DNA from: Rehaibacterium terrae
GTDB lineage: Bacteria > Pseudomonadota > Gammaproteobacteria > Xanthomonadales > Xanthomonadaceae
DNA: 64,000 bases
Reading direction: 5' to 3'
NCBI RefSeq assembly: GCF_014202935.1
Contig: NZ_JACHHX010000001.1
Coordinates: 124,001-188,000 of the forward strand
This document shows positions 33,767-44,936 of the stretch, in pieces. Each line of letters starts with the position of its first letter. The stretch's first letter is position 1. A model generated the notes under the pieces. It was not told where the DNA came from, searched no databases, and was given only the letters and a program-made list of their open reading frames with translations. Made by a program: the position numbers and the translations under genes.

Positions 33767-36124
33767 TCACTCCTTTGTCTTGAGTACCGCGACCAGGTCG
33801 AGCCGGTCGAGGCGGCGGCGCACCAGCCACGCCGACAGTACGGTGGCGGCCAGCACCACCAGCCCGGCGAACGCATAACCGCCGGGTGCGATGACCAGCG
33901 GGATGCGGTACAGGTCGGAACGGAAGCCCCACACCAGCAGCGCGGCCATGCCGTAGCCGAGCGCGAAGCCGGGCAGCAGGGCGAAGAAACTCAGTGCGCC
34001 GAGTTCGCCCAGCAGCAGCGCGCGCACCTCGGCGCGGGTGTAGCCGAGCACGCGCAGGCTGGCCAGCTCGCGGCCGCGCTCGGCGAGGGTGATGCGGGCG
34101 GCGTTGTACACCACGCCGACGGCGATACTGCCGGCCATCAGTGTGGCGATCAGGGTGAAGGCGAGGATGTTCTCGGCCAGTGTGTCGCGGAAGCTCTGCA
34201 CCATCGCGGCGCGGTCGGTGATGGCAGCCACCCGCGGCCGCTCGCGCAACGCGCTCACCACGTCCAGCCGCGCCGGCGGGTCGATCGCCAGCCACGCGCC
34301 CGACAGTGCATCGCCTTCGCCGAGCAGCCGGTTGACGGTGTCGCGGCGGGCGTAGGCGCCGACGCCGAGGTATTCGCGTACGGTGCCGGCCAGCGGCACG
34401 CGCAGCGTGCGGCGATGGCCTTCGAGGAACTCGACGTCCAGTGTGTCGCCCGGCCGTGCACCGAGCAGGTCGGCAAGGTAGTCGGTCAGCAGCAGGCCCT
34501 CGGCCGGCAGGCGGGCCGGTTGCAGGGTGTCGTCGAGCACGCGCTTGAGGTCGGTGTCGTCGTCCAGCCCCTGCAGCGCCGTGTGGTAGTGGCGATGGCC
34601 GTGGCGCAGGTTGACCGCCGCCGCGCGGAAAGGCTCCACCGCGCGCACGCCGGGCAGGGCGGCCAGTTCTTCCGCCGCGCGCCACGAGGCCGGTTCGGCG
34701 AAGGTCACGGCGAGATCGTCGCGTTGGGCGAAGCCGAACTGCACCTCGATCATTTCCTCGATCGCGGCAGACTGGAAGCGCGACATCACCAGGATGCCGC
34801 AGGCCAGGCCGATGCCGATCACCGACAGCGTGGTGCGCAACGGCCGGCGTTCGAGATTGCGCAGGATCATCCGCGCCGGCGGGTCGAGCAGGACGCCCAG
34901 GCCGAGGCGCTCGGTGAGCGTGCGGCGGAACACCGGTGGCGCCTCCGGCCGCATCGCCTCGGCCGGTGGCAGCGCGAAGGCGCGGCGCAACGCGCCGAGC
35001 GTGCCGAACGCGGCGGCCGCGATGGCGAAGCCGAACGCCAGCGCCAGCACCGATGGCGACAGCGACCACGCCAGGAACGGAAAGCGGAAGAAGGTCATGT
35101 ACAGGTCGGCCATGCCGCGCCCGAGCCACGCGCCCAGCGCCACGCCGGGCAGCACGCCGACCAGCACCATCAGCAGCACCAGTTGCCCGTAGTGCAGGCC
35201 CACCTCCCAGCGGCTGTATCCGAAGGCCTTGAGCACGGCGATCTGTTCGCGCTGGGTGGCGACCAGCCGGCCCACCACCACGTTGAGCAGGAAGGCCGAC
35301 ACGCCGAGGAAGATCACGGTGAAAAAGCGCGTCATCATCTGCAACTGGTTCAGCTCCTCGCTGAGGAAGCGATGCGACATCTGCAGGTCGCGGCCGTGCG
35401 CGCCGACGCCGCCGTACGGCGCGAGCAGGGCGTCGAGCGCGTCGATCACGTCGGCCTCGCGGGCGTCGCGGGCAAGTGTGATCGCCAGGTCGTTGAATGC
35501 GCCGTCCATGTCGAAGGCCATCGCCAGCGGCTCGCGCGGCATCCACAGCACGCCGTAGCGCTCGAAGTCTGGAAACACGTCGCCGGGGCGGATCGGGTAC
35601 ACGAACTCCGGCGACGCCCCCACGCCGCTCACCCGCAGCGCCTGGCGGCGGCCGTTGAGGATGGCGACCAGCCCGTCGCCGGGCCGCAGGCCATGCGCCT
35701 GCGCGAAGGCCTCGCCCAGCACGACCTCGTCGTCCGCCAGCGGCAACCGGCCCTCACGCAGGTACAGCCGGTTCAGGCCAGGATCCTCGGGCGTGGACAG
35801 CGACACGATCTGCCCGGTGACCGGCTCGTCGAAGCCTTCGACTTCGAGGCTGGCGAAGCCGACCACGCGCGGCTCGACCTCGCGCACACCGGGGATCGCC
35901 CGCACCGCCCCGGCCAGCGGCAGCGGCGCGCGCTTGACCCGCGCGAACACCTCGGCGAAGCGGTACTCGCCGTAGTACAGCGCCCGCGTATCGGCCAGCG
36001 CGTCGTAGTTGGTCAGCGCCATCACCATGGTGCCGATGCCGCCGACCATCACCAGCGCGATCGCCAGCACCTGACCGCGCAACTGGCGCAGCTCGCGCAG
36101 CAGCTTGCGGTGCAGGGGGGTCAC
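33767..36124 (-). CDS. FtsX/MacB-type ABC transporter permease
   Basis: 785 residues with duplicated topology. The first membrane helix ([19 protein letters not shown]) and large periplasmic domain (about 45-260) lead to three helices near 265-390. A second helix ([16 protein letters not shown]), another periplasmic domain, and three final helices with [20 protein letters not shown] complete it. The VLKAFGYSR and LRVLGYTR blocks are FtsX core motifs. This is the membrane subunit of the same export system as the adjacent adaptor and ATPase. Unlike its neighbours it is separated from the ATPase by 271 bp filled with a repeat. Confidence 0.92.
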   Translation of the reverse strand: MTPLHRKLLRELRQLRGQVLAIALVMVGGIGTMVMALTNYDALADTRALYYGEYRFAEVFARVKRAPLPLAGAVRAIPGVREVEPRVVGFASLEVEGFDEPVTGQIVSLSTPEDPGLNRLYLREGRLPLADDEVVLGEAFAQAHGLRPGDGLVAILNGRRQALRVSGVGASPEFVYPIRPGDVFPDFERYGVLWMPREPLAMAFDMDGAFNDLAITLARDAREADVIDALDALLAPYGGVGAHGRDLQMSHRFLSEELNQLQMMTRFFTVIFLGVSAFLLNVVVGRLVATQREQIAVLKAFGYSRWEVGLHYGQLVLLMVLVGVLPGVALGAWLGRGMADLYMTFFRFPFLAWSLSPSVLALAFGFAIAAAAFGTLGALRRAFALPPAEAMRPEAPPVFRRTLTERLGLGVLLDPPARMILRNLERRPLRTTLSVIGIGLACGILVMSRFQSAAIEEMIEVQFGFAQRDDLAVTFAEPASWRAAEELAALPGVRAVEPFRAAAVNLRHGHRHYHTALQGLDDDTDLKRVLDDTLQPARLPAEGLLLTDYLADLLGARPGDTLDVEFLEGHRRTLRVPLAGTVREYLGVGAYARRDTVNRLLGEGDALSGAWLAIDPPARLDVVSALRERPRVAAITDRAAMVQSFRDTLAENILAFTLIATLMAGSIAVGVVYNAARITLAERGRELASLRVLGYTRAEVRALLLGELGALSFFALLPGFALGYGMAALLVWGFRSDLYRIPLVIAPGGYAFAGLVVLAATVLSAWLVRRRLDRLDLVAVLKTKE

Positions 36125-36194
36125 GGCCGCAATCTCCCCGCGCCTCGAATGCCACCGGCAGCGCGGATATCAGCTTCCACCTTCACAGACGAAC

Positions 36195-36296
36195 AGCACG
36201 CACGGAGCAAGCGGGAGAAGGGCGGAGGACACGGAGGAGCTCCGATCGGACGGCATCTGCGCACTCTCCGCTCGTCTCCCTTCCTCCGTGCGTGCT
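36195..36296. repeat. Inverted repeat element between ATPase and permease genes
   Basis: A perfect 13-bp terminal inverted repeat (AGCACGCACGGAG at 36195-36207, CTCCGTGCGTGCT at 36284-36296) brackets a partly palindromic purine-rich core. It looks like a small non-coding repeat that has entered the ABC operon. The 271-bp gap 36125-36395 holds nothing else recognisable. Confidence 0.7.
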
Positions 36297-36395
36297 TTCG
36301 CTTTTGATCCATCGGGACAGCGACGACGTGTGGCGCTCCCGGAAGCCTGCGGGTCCCACTGTCGCCGGTAACGACACGGAGGCGATGACGCGCGC

Positions 36396-37133
<738 letters not shown>

Positions 37134-37250
37134 GCCGGCAGTGTAGGCCGGCATGCCGGCGAGGCCTTGATTCGGCTCAAACCCGCCCACCCCCTGTTCG
37201 CCGGGCCGGCGGCGGGCGTAAGCTCTTGCCGCCAACCAGGGGAGAACGGC

Positions 37251-39635
37251 ATGGATACCTTGAAACGGGCGATCGCGGTCGCGCTGGGCGTGGTTGCGGG
37301 TGGATTCACTGCGGCCGGTATCGCAGTCGCGCAGGAGACGCAGGAAACGGAGGAGACGCAGGAGGCCGCGCGACTGGATCAGGTCTTCGTGGTCGGCTCG
37401 CGTCGCGCCAACGTCTCGGCGGCGGACACGCCCGTGCCGATCGACGTCATCGACTTCGACAAGCCGGCCACGCGGGGGCTGCAGGTCGATCTGGCGCAGA
37501 CGCTGCAGTACCTCACGCCTTCGTTCAACTCGACCCGCCAGACCGGCGCCGACGGCGCCGACCTGATCGACTCGGCCGCGCTGCGTGGCCTGGGCTCGGA
37601 TCAGACGCTGGTGCTGGTCAACGGCAAGCGTCGCCACACGGTCGCGCTGGTCAATCTGTTCGGCGCGCGCAACCGCGGCAACACCGGCACCGATCTCAAC
37701 ACCATCCCGCTGTTGGCGATCGATCGGGTCGAGATCCTGCGCGACGGCGCCGCCGCGCAGTACGGTTCGGACGCCATCGCCGGCGTGATGAACATCGCCC
37801 TCAAGCGCCGCGCGGGCTGCGAGAGCACCGCCGGCTACGGCCAGTACACCCGCGGCGACGGCGCGAACTGGCTGCTGTCCGGCTACTGCGGCTTCGAAAC
37901 CGCGCGCGGCGGCATCGTCGCGCTGACCGGCGAATACCTGGATCGTGGCCGCTCCGACCGTTCCGGCCCGGACAACCCGCGCATCATCGGCGACAGCAAG
38001 GTCGAGAACGCCACGCTCCTCCTCAACGGCGAGCAGCCGCTCACCGACAACGCCAGCGTCTACTTCACCGCCGGCATCCAGCAGCGCGACGCCTCCTCCG
38101 GCGCCTTTGCCCGCGACGGCGACGAGGACATCCCGTCGCGCAATTCGGCGGCGATGTACCCGAATGGCTTCGTGCCCTTCATCAATGCCGACGTCGACGA
38201 CCGCTCCGGCACGCTCGGCGTGCGCGGCTACCTCGGCGAGTGGATGGCCGACCTGTCGGCCACCACCGGCTACAACCGGATGCTGTTCCGCATCACCAAC
38301 ACCCTCAACGCCTCGATCGCCAACGCCGACCTGCTGGCTGGCGGTCGCGGCATCAGCCCCGATGCGTTCGATGCCGGCGGTTTCTCGTTCCGCCAGAACA
38401 CCGTCAACCTCGACTTCACCCGCTACTTCGACGGCGTGATGCAGGGCATGAACGTCGCCTTCGGCGCCGAGTACCGGCACGAGAACTACGAGATCTACGC
38501 CGGCGAACCGGGCTCGTACATCGACGCCGACGGTCCCGGCGGCGGCAACGCCGGCAGCCAGGGCTTCCCCGGCTTCCAGCCGGGCGACGAAACCGACAGC
38601 ACGCGCAGCAACCGCGCCGCCTACATCGACGTCGAAACCCAGTTCACCGACCGCCTCACCGTCGCCACCGCCGCGCGCTTCGAGGATTACAGCGACTTCG
38701 GCACCACCCTCGATGGCAAGCTGGCGCTGGCCTTCCGTGCCACCGACGCGCTGCTGCTGCGCGGCTCGGCCAGTACCGGCTTCCGCGCGCCATCGCTGCA
38801 GCAGCGCTTCTTCTCGTCCACCTTCACCGACTTCATCAGCGGCGTGCCGGTGGATGTGCTGCTGGCGCCCAACGGTGGCACCGTCGCCAACGCCGCCGGC
38901 ATCCCCGCGCTCACCGAGGAAACCTCGCGCAGCTTCACCGCCGGCTTCACCTGGGCGCCGACCGACGACCTCACCGTCACCGTCGACGCCTACCGCATCA
39001 CCATCGACGACCGCATCGTGCTGTCCGGCCGCTTCGACACCGACGACCCGAACATCGGCGGCATCCTCGAAGGGCTCGGCGTGGGCGAGGCGCAGTTCTT
39101 CGTCAACTCGGTGGACACCCGCACCCGCGGTCTCGATCTGACCGTGGCGCACCGCACCGCCGTCGGCGACGGCGTGCTGTCCACCTTCTTCGCCGCCAAC
39201 TTCAACAGGAACGAAGTCACCCGCATCCACGCCCCGCCGTCGCTGGTCGGCCGCGAGGACGTGCTGCTCAGCGAGCGCGAGCGCCTGTTCATCGAAGAGG
39301 GCGCGCCGCGGCGCAAGGCCACGCTCGGCTTCGACTACAGCCTGGGCGCCTGGGACAGCAGCCTCAAGATCATCCACTTCGGCCCGCAGACGCTCGGCAC
39401 CTTCTCCGGCCCGCCGGTACCCAACGCCCGCTATGCGGCCAAGACCTCGGCCGATGTCGCCGTCACCTACAACTTCAGCGAGAACACCCGGCTGACCGTG
39501 GGCGGCGCGAACGTGTTCGATGTCTTCCCGACCCGCCAGGACCCGGACGAAACCGACAACGGCCACGTCTTCGACAGCGTGCAGTTCGGTCTCAACGGCG
39601 CTTCGTGGTTCGTGCGGCTCTGGCATCGCTTCTGA
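37251..39635 (+). CDS. TonB-dependent outer-membrane receptor
   Basis: 794 residues; AGGGGAGAA precedes ATG 37251. A signal peptide of about 28 residues ends AVA|QE. The plug domain carries [18 protein letters not shown] and [26 protein letters not shown], both classic TonB-receptor blocks, and the barrel ends WFVRLWHRF with a C-terminal phenylalanine. The barrel includes [20 protein letters not shown]. It imports an unknown large solute using TonB energy. A secreted amidohydrolase follows on the same strand after a terminator, so a joint uptake-and-hydrolysis role is possible but unproven. Confidence 0.95.
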   Translation: MDTLKRAIAVALGVVAGGFTAAGIAVAQETQETEETQEAARLDQVFVVGSRRANVSAADTPVPIDVIDFDKPATRGLQVDLAQTLQYLTPSFNSTRQTGADGADLIDSAALRGLGSDQTLVLVNGKRRHTVALVNLFGARNRGNTGTDLNTIPLLAIDRVEILRDGAAAQYGSDAIAGVMNIALKRRAGCESTAGYGQYTRGDGANWLLSGYCGFETARGGIVALTGEYLDRGRSDRSGPDNPRIIGDSKVENATLLLNGEQPLTDNASVYFTAGIQQRDASSGAFARDGDEDIPSRNSAAMYPNGFVPFINADVDDRSGTLGVRGYLGEWMADLSATTGYNRMLFRITNTLNASIANADLLAGGRGISPDAFDAGGFSFRQNTVNLDFTRYFDGVMQGMNVAFGAEYRHENYEIYAGEPGSYIDADGPGGGNAGSQGFPGFQPGDETDSTRSNRAAYIDVETQFTDRLTVATAARFEDYSDFGTTLDGKLALAFRATDALLLRGSASTGFRAPSLQQRFFSSTFTDFISGVPVDVLLAPNGGTVANAAGIPALTEETSRSFTAGFTWAPTDDLTVTVDAYRITIDDRIVLSGRFDTDDPNIGGILEGLGVGEAQFFVNSVDTRTRGLDLTVAHRTAVGDGVLSTFFAANFNRNEVTRIHAPPSLVGREDVLLSERERLFIEEGAPRRKATLGFDYSLGAWDSSLKIIHFGPQTLGTFSGPPVPNARYAAKTSADVAVTYNFSENTRLTVGGANVFDVFPTRQDPDETDNGHVFDSVQFGLNGASWFVRLWHRF

Positions 39636-39641
39636 GCCGCG

Positions 39642-39668
39642 GCCGGCGCCCGTTTTGCGGGCGCCGGC
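39642..39668 (+). terminator. Rho-independent-like terminator after the TonB receptor
   Basis: An 11-bp perfect GC-rich stem (39642-39652 with 39658-39668) with a TTTTG loop begins 6 nt after the stop. The T-run is in the loop rather than the tail. Confidence 0.55.
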
Positions 39669-39838
39669 TCCATGCGGTGCGCAGCGCGCGCGGTCGTGCA
39701 TTGCAATCACCGGCGTCTCGATTCGCAAGGTCGGCCGGCCGTCCGTCGTGGGTGCGGTCCGACCGTCGCCATCCGGGGGGCGGCGCACGCCGACCGCGAC
39801 CAACGGCCTATGGCGCCGGCGGCCCGGATCGGAGACAT

Positions 39839-39869
39839 TCGGGCTTTCCCGTCCGTCGAGAAAGCCCGA
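39839..39869 (+). promoter_or_regulatory. Hairpin that would occlude the amidohydrolase start codon
   Basis: TCGGGCTTT (39839-39847) pairs perfectly with AAAGCCCGA (39861-39869), whose last base is the A of the ATG start codon. The gap to the start has no good ribosome site, so this stem could hold translation low until opened. The regulatory meaning is inference. Confidence 0.45.
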
Positions 39870-41905
39870 TGCGCCGCGTTTCCCTGCTGCTCGCCCTGTG
39901 GTGGGCCTCGTCCTCCGCCCACGCCGTGCCGGTGGAGGAGCACTTTACCGTGATCGCCGGCGGCAACGCCGTCGGCCACCTGATCGCCAAGCGCGACGGC
40001 GCGCGGGTCGAGATCGACTATGACTTCAAGAACAACGGCCGCGGCCCGACCATGGCCGAGACGCTGCGGCTCGGTGCCGACGGCCTGCCGCTGGAGTGGA
40101 CCATCCGCGGCACGACCACCTTCGGCAGCCGCGTGGACGAGCACTTCGTGCGCGATGGCGGCAGCGTGCGCTGGCGCGACTCGGTGGGCGAGGGCAGCGC
40201 GCAGGCCGACGAGGGCGCGCTGTACATCGGCCAGAGCGCCAGCCCGTGGGCACTGGGCCTGTACGCCCGCGCACTGCTCGCGGCCGAGGGCGGACGCCTG
40301 CCGGCACTGCCGGGCGGCGAGCTGCGCATCGAAGCCGGCGAGGCCGTCGCGGTGGGCGAGGGCGAGGCCCGGCGCGTGGTTCGCTTCCACGCCATCAGCG
40401 GCTTGTCGCTCAACCCGACCTTCTTCCTGCTCGACGAACAGGGCGCGCTGTTCGGCATCGTCTCGGCGCGCTTCGGGGTGATCCGCAAGGGCTACGAGGG
40501 CGAGGTCGATGCGCTGGGCGAAAAGTCCGACGCGCTCGCCCGCGAGCGGCTCGAAGCCATCTCGCGCTCCATCGCCCACCGCTTCGACGCGCCGGTGCGG
40601 GTGCGCAACGTGCGCGTGTTCGAGCCGGAAAAACTCGCGCTGTCCACGCCGGTGGATGTCGTCTTCCACGGCCGTCACATCGCCGGCGTGCAGCCCGCCG
40701 GTAGCGTGCCGTCACCCGGCGAGGTGCTGATCGACGGCGAGGGCGGCACGCTGCTGCCCGGCTTCTACGAGATGCACGGCCACATCGGCCAGGAAGGCGC
40801 GATCCTCAACCTCGCCGCCGGCGTCACCAGCGTCCGCGACATGGGCAACGACAACGCCTCGCTGCAGCGCCTGATCGACAGCATCGAGAACGGCACCGTC
40901 GCCGGCCCGCGCATCCACCGCAGCGGCTTCATCGAGGGCCGCAGCCCGTTCAACTCCAACAACGGCATCCTCGTCGCCAGCCAGAGCGAAGCGCTGGACG
41001 CGGTGCGCTGGTATGCCGCGCGCGGCTTCCACCAGGTCAAGCTCTACAACAGCATGAACCCGGCGTGGAGCGCCGCCGCCGTCGCCGAGGCGCACCGCCT
41101 GGGGCTGCGCGCCTCCGGCCACGTGCCGGCGTTTACCAACGCCGACGCGATGATCGAGGCCGGCTACGACGAGCTCACCCACATCAACCAGATCATGCTC
41201 GGCTGGGTGCTCGACCCCGAGGAAGACACCCGCACCCTGCTGCGCCTGACCGCGCTCAAGCGCCTGGCCGACCTCGACCCGCAATCGCCGCGCGTGCGCC
41301 GCACGATGGACGCCATCGTCGCGAAGAACGTCGCCGTCGAGCCCACCATCGCCATCCACGAAAACCTGCTGCTCAACCGCGACGGCGAAACCCCGCGCGG
41401 CGCCGCCGGCTACATCGAGCACCTGCCGATCGGCAACCAGCGCGATGCCAAGCGCGCCTGGACCGACATGTCCGCCCCCGGCGACGCCGAGGCCTACGCG
41501 GCCGCCTGGGAGCGCATCCTCGCCACCTTGCGCGAGATGCACGCCCGTGGCGTGTTCCTCATCCCCGGCACCGACCTCGGCGGCTCGTTCAACTTCCACC
41601 GCGAGCTGCAACTGTTCGAGGCCATCGGCTTCAGCCCTGCCGAAGTGCTGCGCCGCGCCACCCTGGACATGGCCCGCTACCTCGGCGAGGACCAGCGCCT
41701 TGGGTCGATCGAACGCGGCAAGCTCGCCGACTTCTTCCTCGTCCCCGGCGACCCCACCACCGACCTGCGCGAGACGATGAAGATCCGCATGGTGGTCAAG
41801 GACGGCGTCGTCCACTTCCCCGCCGAAATCCACCCCCACTTCGGCATCCGCCCGTTCGCCGAGCCGCCGCGCATCGAGCGCCCGGCCCTTGCCACGACCC
41901 GGTGA
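39869..41905 (+). CDS. Secreted amidohydrolase family protein
   Basis: 678 residues. A signal peptide of 19 residues (ending SAHA) is followed by an N-terminal beta-rich domain to about residue 265 that differs from usual imidazolonepropionase-like enzymes. The amidohydrolase barrel then begins. Metal ligands look complete: HGH at 303-305, Lys391 (HQVKLY), His418 (GHVPAF), His438 (LTHINQ) and Asp569 (GTDLGG). This is a binuclear zinc hydrolase fold; substrate could be a peptide, cyclic amide or ester. It follows the TonB receptor gene by 233 bp. The unusually large N-terminal domain is noteworthy. Confidence 0.9.
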   Translation: MRRVSLLLALWWASSSAHAVPVEEHFTVIAGGNAVGHLIAKRDGARVEIDYDFKNNGRGPTMAETLRLGADGLPLEWTIRGTTTFGSRVDEHFVRDGGSVRWRDSVGEGSAQADEGALYIGQSASPWALGLYARALLAAEGGRLPALPGGELRIEAGEAVAVGEGEARRVVRFHAISGLSLNPTFFLLDEQGALFGIVSARFGVIRKGYEGEVDALGEKSDALARERLEAISRSIAHRFDAPVRVRNVRVFEPEKLALSTPVDVVFHGRHIAGVQPAGSVPSPGEVLIDGEGGTLLPGFYEMHGHIGQEGAILNLAAGVTSVRDMGNDNASLQRLIDSIENGTVAGPRIHRSGFIEGRSPFNSNNGILVASQSEALDAVRWYAARGFHQVKLYNSMNPAWSAAAVAEAHRLGLRASGHVPAFTNADAMIEAGYDELTHINQIMLGWVLDPEEDTRTLLRLTALKRLADLDPQSPRVRRTMDAIVAKNVAVEPTIAIHENLLLNRDGETPRGAAGYIEHLPIGNQRDAKRAWTDMSAPGDAEAYAAAWERILATLREMHARGVFLIPGTDLGGSFNFHRELQLFEAIGFSPAEVLRRATLDMARYLGEDQRLGSIERGKLADFFLVPGDPTTDLRETMKIRMVVKDGVVHFPAEIHPHFGIRPFAEPPRIERPALATTR

Positions 41906-41949
41906 ACGGCGCCAATGTCCGCAGGTGAGGTGCGGCGGGCGGAAATCGC

Positions 41950-42348
41950 TCAGCCGGCCAGCATGCGGAAGAACATCGCCGCCGCCATCGCGCCGATGAC
42001 GCCGAGCAGGAACAGGCGGATGCGCAGGGCGGTGCTGGCGCGCGGCCGGATCGCCGGCTGCTCCGGCTGGAGGTAGGCGCCGGGCAGGTAGGTCGGGCGA
42101 TCGGACTCCATCAGGTTGGCTTCGCGCAGGATCTGCCGGGCGCGGGTCTGGTCCTCGGCGCGGACGATCCACACCGCCGCCTGCGGGCCGCCCTGGCCGC
42201 GGGCCAGGGCGGTGTAGCTGAAGTTGCCGCGGCGGTTGCCCTTGTAGCTGCGCGGCGAGGAGATGTGGGTTTCGATGCCGTGTTCGTTGAGCAGGCGGGC
42301 GACGCCCTCGACGTTCTCCAGGCGCGGTGAGGTGAAGATCTGGCGCAT
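41950..42348 (-). CDS. DUF2007-family protein with C-terminal membrane anchor
   Basis: 132 residues, starting MRQIFTSPRLENVEGVARLLNEHGIETHI. This is the Xanthomonadales version of the DUF2007 putative signal-transducing domain, often labelled 'pathogenicity-like'. A ferredoxin-like soluble part (to about residue 80) is followed by a proline-rich linker and one C-terminal membrane helix (LFLLGVIGAMAAAMFF). Function is unknown. It follows tesB by 9 bp on the same strand, so the two are co-transcribed. Confidence 0.85.
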   Translation of the reverse strand: MRQIFTSPRLENVEGVARLLNEHGIETHISSPRSYKGNRRGNFSYTALARGQGGPQAAVWIVRAEDQTRARQILREANLMESDRPTYLPGAYLQPEQPAIRPRASTALRIRLFLLGVIGAMAAAMFFRMLAG

Positions 42349-42357
42349 GCCGTCATT

Positions 42358-43233
42358 CTACTCCTGCCGGGCCGGCAGCACGCGGATCAGGCCTTCCTGG
42401 GCGGTGCTGGCGACCAGTCGGCCGTCACGGTCGTAGATCAGTCCACGCGCCAGTCCGCGCGCGCCCTGGGCGGTGGGGCTGTCGCAGGCGTACAGCAGCC
42501 ATTCATCCACGCGGAACGGGCGATGGAACCACATCGCATGGTCCAGCGAGGCCATCTGCACGTTCGGCTGGTAGTAGCTGATCGCGTGCGGGAAGGTGGC
42601 CGTGCCGATCAGGTGGAAGTCGGAGGCGTAGGCGAGCATCGCGCGGTGCAGTGCGGCGTCGTCGCCGATGCGGTCGATCAGGCGGAACCACACCTGCTGG
42701 TAGGGCGGGCGCTTGGTCGGCTTGAGCTCGTTGCGCGGGTAGACGTGGCGCAGCTCGAATGGGCCCTGGCGGGTGAGCCAGCGCTGCATCTTCGGCGGCA
42801 GGGCGGCGAGTGTCTCGGCGTCGATCGGCTCGGGCGGCGGCAGGTCTTCGGGGGACGGCACCTCGGGCATCGAGAGCTGGTGCTCGACACCCGGCTCGGG
42901 TGCGTGGAAGCTGGCCGCCAGCACGAAGATCGGCTGGCCGTGCTGGATGGCGGTGACGCGGCGCACCGAAAAGCTCTTGCCGTCGCGGGCGCGGTCGACG
43001 TCGTAGACGATCGGGTGATCGATGTCGCCGGCGCGCAGGAAGTAGCCGTGCAGCGAGTGCACCTCGCGTTCGGGCGTGGTGGTCTGCTGGGCGGCGGAGA
43101 CGGCCTGGCCGAGCACCTGCCCGCCGAACACGTACTTGGTCCCGATGTCGCGGCTCTGGCCCCGGAACAGGTTGTCTTCCAGGCGCTCCAGGGCAAGCAG
43201 ATCGATCAGTTCGGCGACGACGGGATGGGGCAT
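42358..43233 (-). CDS. tesB: Acyl-CoA thioesterase II
   Basis: 291 residues, near the usual TesB length. Double hot-dog motifs are present: FGGQVLGQAVSAAQQT, VHSLHGYFLRAGD and the second-domain SLDHAMWFHRPFRVDEWLLY, including Asp in LDHAMWFH and a Gly-rich final GLARGLIYDRDG. The enzyme hydrolyses medium- and long-chain acyl-CoA in the cytoplasm. Upstream lies the 447-bp repeat region 43234-43680 with no gene. The DUF2007 gene follows. Confidence 0.97.
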   Translation of the reverse strand: MPHPVVAELIDLLALERLEDNLFRGQSRDIGTKYVFGGQVLGQAVSAAQQTTTPEREVHSLHGYFLRAGDIDHPIVYDVDRARDGKSFSVRRVTAIQHGQPIFVLAASFHAPEPGVEHQLSMPEVPSPEDLPPPEPIDAETLAALPPKMQRWLTRQGPFELRHVYPRNELKPTKRPPYQQVWFRLIDRIGDDAALHRAMLAYASDFHLIGTATFPHAISYYQPNVQMASLDHAMWFHRPFRVDEWLLYACDSPTAQGARGLARGLIYDRDGRLVASTAQEGLIRVLPARQE

Positions 43234-43308
43234 GGGGATTCCTCCGCGGGGCGCGAAGTATAGCCGGCGCGGGTGGTGCGCTCGACGCGACGCGCCCCCG
43301 CTGTTGTT

Positions 43309-43628
43309 GCGGAGCGACTTCAGCCGCGACCCGGGGGCGAGAGACGAGTGAAGAGGAGTGAGAAACGAGGGGGGAGGAGTGAGAAACGAGGGGGGAGGAG
43401 TGAGAAACGAGGGGGGAGGAGTGAGAAATGAGGGGGGAGGAGTGAGAAATGAGGGGTGAGGAGTGAGAAATGAGGGGTGAGAAATGAGGGGGGGAGGAGT
43501 GAGAAACGAGGGGAGAGGGGTGAGAAACGAGGGGAGAGCGGGACTTGGCGAGCCGATGCTTTCTCTCGCTCCTCACTCCTCTTCACTCGCCTCCCAACAC
43601 TCGGTCGCGGCTGAAGCCGCTGCAACAG
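43309..43628. repeat. REP-bounded palindromic element carrying a minisatellite
   Basis: The unit runs REP (43311-43330), then GAGTGAAGAGGAGTGAG (43346-43362), then a 21-bp tandem array, then the exact reverse complement of that 17-mer (43572-43588), then an inverted REP (43603-43627). So the whole 320 bp is a nested inverted structure. It fills the gap between tesB and the AmpD-like gene, which contains no credible coding region. Confidence 0.75.
43354..43536. repeat. 21-bp tandem repeat (minisatellite)
   Basis: About eight head-to-tail copies of AGGAGTGAGAAA(C/T)GAGGGG plus two or three variable bases, exactly 21 bp each at 43354, 43375, 43396, 43417, 43438, 43459, 43495 and 43516. A 15-bp deleted copy sits at 43480. 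Strand asymmetry is extreme (G/A on the top strand). Copy number is likely variable between strains. Confidence 0.9.
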
Positions 43629-43680
43629 AACGGGCCTGATGGCCGCTCCCACAAAACGGTTGCGCCTGCAACAGCGGAGG

Positions 43681-44268
43681 TCAGTCGGCGACGATGCGCA
43701 CCAGCCCGGTCTCGCGCAGCACGCGCTCCCACGGGAACAGCGGGCCGGGGTCGCGCTTGCGCGGGACGGTCTTGCTTGGGTCGTCGCTGGCAGGGACGGT
43801 GCGGGTGTCCAGGTCCTCGTGGCCGGCGATGTGGCGCAGGTTGGGCAGCTCGTGCCGGAGATGGCGGAGCAGGGCGATCAGGGCCTGGATCTGAGCCTCG
43901 GGGTAGGGCTCGGTCATGGCCTGATGGCGCGAATCCAGCCAGTGCGGGTAACGGCCGCGGTTGACCAGCTCGATGCCGACCGAATCGGCGTTGTGACCGC
44001 TGACGTGGTGGGCGATGCGCTCGGGCCGCACGTAGAGCAGCACGCGGCCGTCGCGGTCGATGTAGTAATGGCCGCTGTTGCCGGTGCCCGAGTCGTACAG
44101 CACCTTCTCGCCGAAGCGGCGCGCCGAGGCGAGGTCGGGCGTTTCGGTGCAGTGGATGACGACCCGCGTGATCGCCTCGCGCGGGCGGGTGCCCAGACGC
44201 GCCTCGTAGGGCAGCGGCCGGTAGTCGATCTCGGGCAGCGGCGGCAGGTCGGGGAGCATGGTCCGCAT
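43681..44268 (-). CDS. N-acetylmuramoyl-L-alanine amidase, AmpD-like
   Basis: 195 residues from ATG 44268; nearby in-frame ATGs at 44259 and 44295 are possible and none has a strong ribosome site. The amidase_2 fold shows the zinc and catalytic motifs: VVIHCTET (first His), YIDRDG, VSGHNADSVGIELVNRG (with Glu), HIAGHEDLD (second His), and DPGPLFPW (Asp). It has no signal peptide, so it resembles cytoplasmic AmpD that recycles muropeptides, though it could be exported by other means. It is divergent from the small hydrolase gene. Confidence 0.88.
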   Translation of the reverse strand: MRTMLPDLPPLPEIDYRPLPYEARLGTRPREAITRVVIHCTETPDLASARRFGEKVLYDSGTGNSGHYYIDRDGRVLLYVRPERIAHHVSGHNADSVGIELVNRGRYPHWLDSRHQAMTEPYPEAQIQALIALLRHLRHELPNLRHIAGHEDLDTRTVPASDDPSKTVPRKRDPGPLFPWERVLRETGLVRIVAD

Positions 44269-44351
44269 GCTAACATCGGCGCGGTTTCCGCCCACCGCAG
44301 CGCGTCCGGCGTCACTCCGCCCGGCGCGATACCCGCACGCGACGAAGCGGC

Positions 44352-44864
44352 ATGAAAGGACACGTCATCCTCTCGCACGGCCTGAACTCCGGCCCGGAGG
44401 CGACCAAGGTCGCCGCGCTGGCCGCGGTCGCCGACGGTCTGGGCTGGACGCACGAGCGCCCCGACTACACCGCGATCGACGCCCGCGGCCGGGTCGAGGA
44501 CATCGACGACCGTCTGGCGCTGCTGCGCGCACACGCCGAGGCCGCGCCGCGGCCGCTGGTGCTGGCCGGGTCGAGCATGGGCGCGTTCATTTCCTGCCTG
44601 CTGTCGCGCGAGATGCCGGTGGCCGGACTGTTCCTGATGGCGCCGCCGATCGGTATCGAGGGCTACCGTCGCCGTTTCGACGCCGCGGCGGTGCCTACCG
44701 CCATCGTGCACGGCTGGGACGACGAACTGATTCCGGCGATGGACGTGGTGCGCTGGGCGCGGGCGCGGCGCGACCGGCTGGTGCTGGTCGACGATTCGCA
44801 CCGGCTGGCGAATCATGTGGACTTCGTCGCCGAGGAGTTCGGGCGCTTCCTGCAGAGGCTGTGA
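44352..44864 (+). CDS. Small alpha/beta hydrolase
   Basis: 170 residues, short for this fold. The core is complete: VILSHGLNSGPEATK (oxyanion region), nucleophile elbow AGSSMGAF with Ser75, acid Asp in HGWDDELIP and His in VDDSHRLAN. It resembles YqiA/RBBP9-type small serine hydrolases. Natural substrate unknown. It is monocistronic, with a strong terminator 36 nt after the stop. Confidence 0.88.
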   Translation: MKGHVILSHGLNSGPEATKVAALAAVADGLGWTHERPDYTAIDARGRVEDIDDRLALLRAHAEAAPRPLVLAGSSMGAFISCLLSREMPVAGLFLMAPPIGIEGYRRRFDAAAVPTAIVHGWDDELIPAMDVVRWARARRDRLVLVDDSHRLANHVDFVAEEFGRFLQRL

Positions 44865-44899
44865 GGCGGGCGGCAGGCCGATCATGCGGCTCCGAAAAG

Positions 44900-44928
44900 A
44901 AAAAGCCGGCGCATGCGCCGGCTTTTTT
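44900..44928. terminator. Bidirectional intrinsic terminator between hydrolase and tRNA gene
   Basis: A 26-nt perfect palindrome (AAAAGCCGGCGCA/TGCGCCGGCTTTT, 44901-44926) ends in TTTTTT on the plus strand and CTTTTTCTTTTC on the minus strand. It would stop both the hydrolase and the tRNA transcripts. Confidence 0.92.
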
Positions 44929-44936
44929 GCAGATAT

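Noticed and set aside
43354-43536. CRISPR-like tandem array
   Set aside because: Repeats are contiguous with no unique spacers, and no cas genes are near.
43320-43652. Open frames through the 21-bp repeat (SHSSPL-type repeats)
   Set aside because: The unit is a multiple of three, so any frame stays open. No start, ribosome site or homology supports translation.
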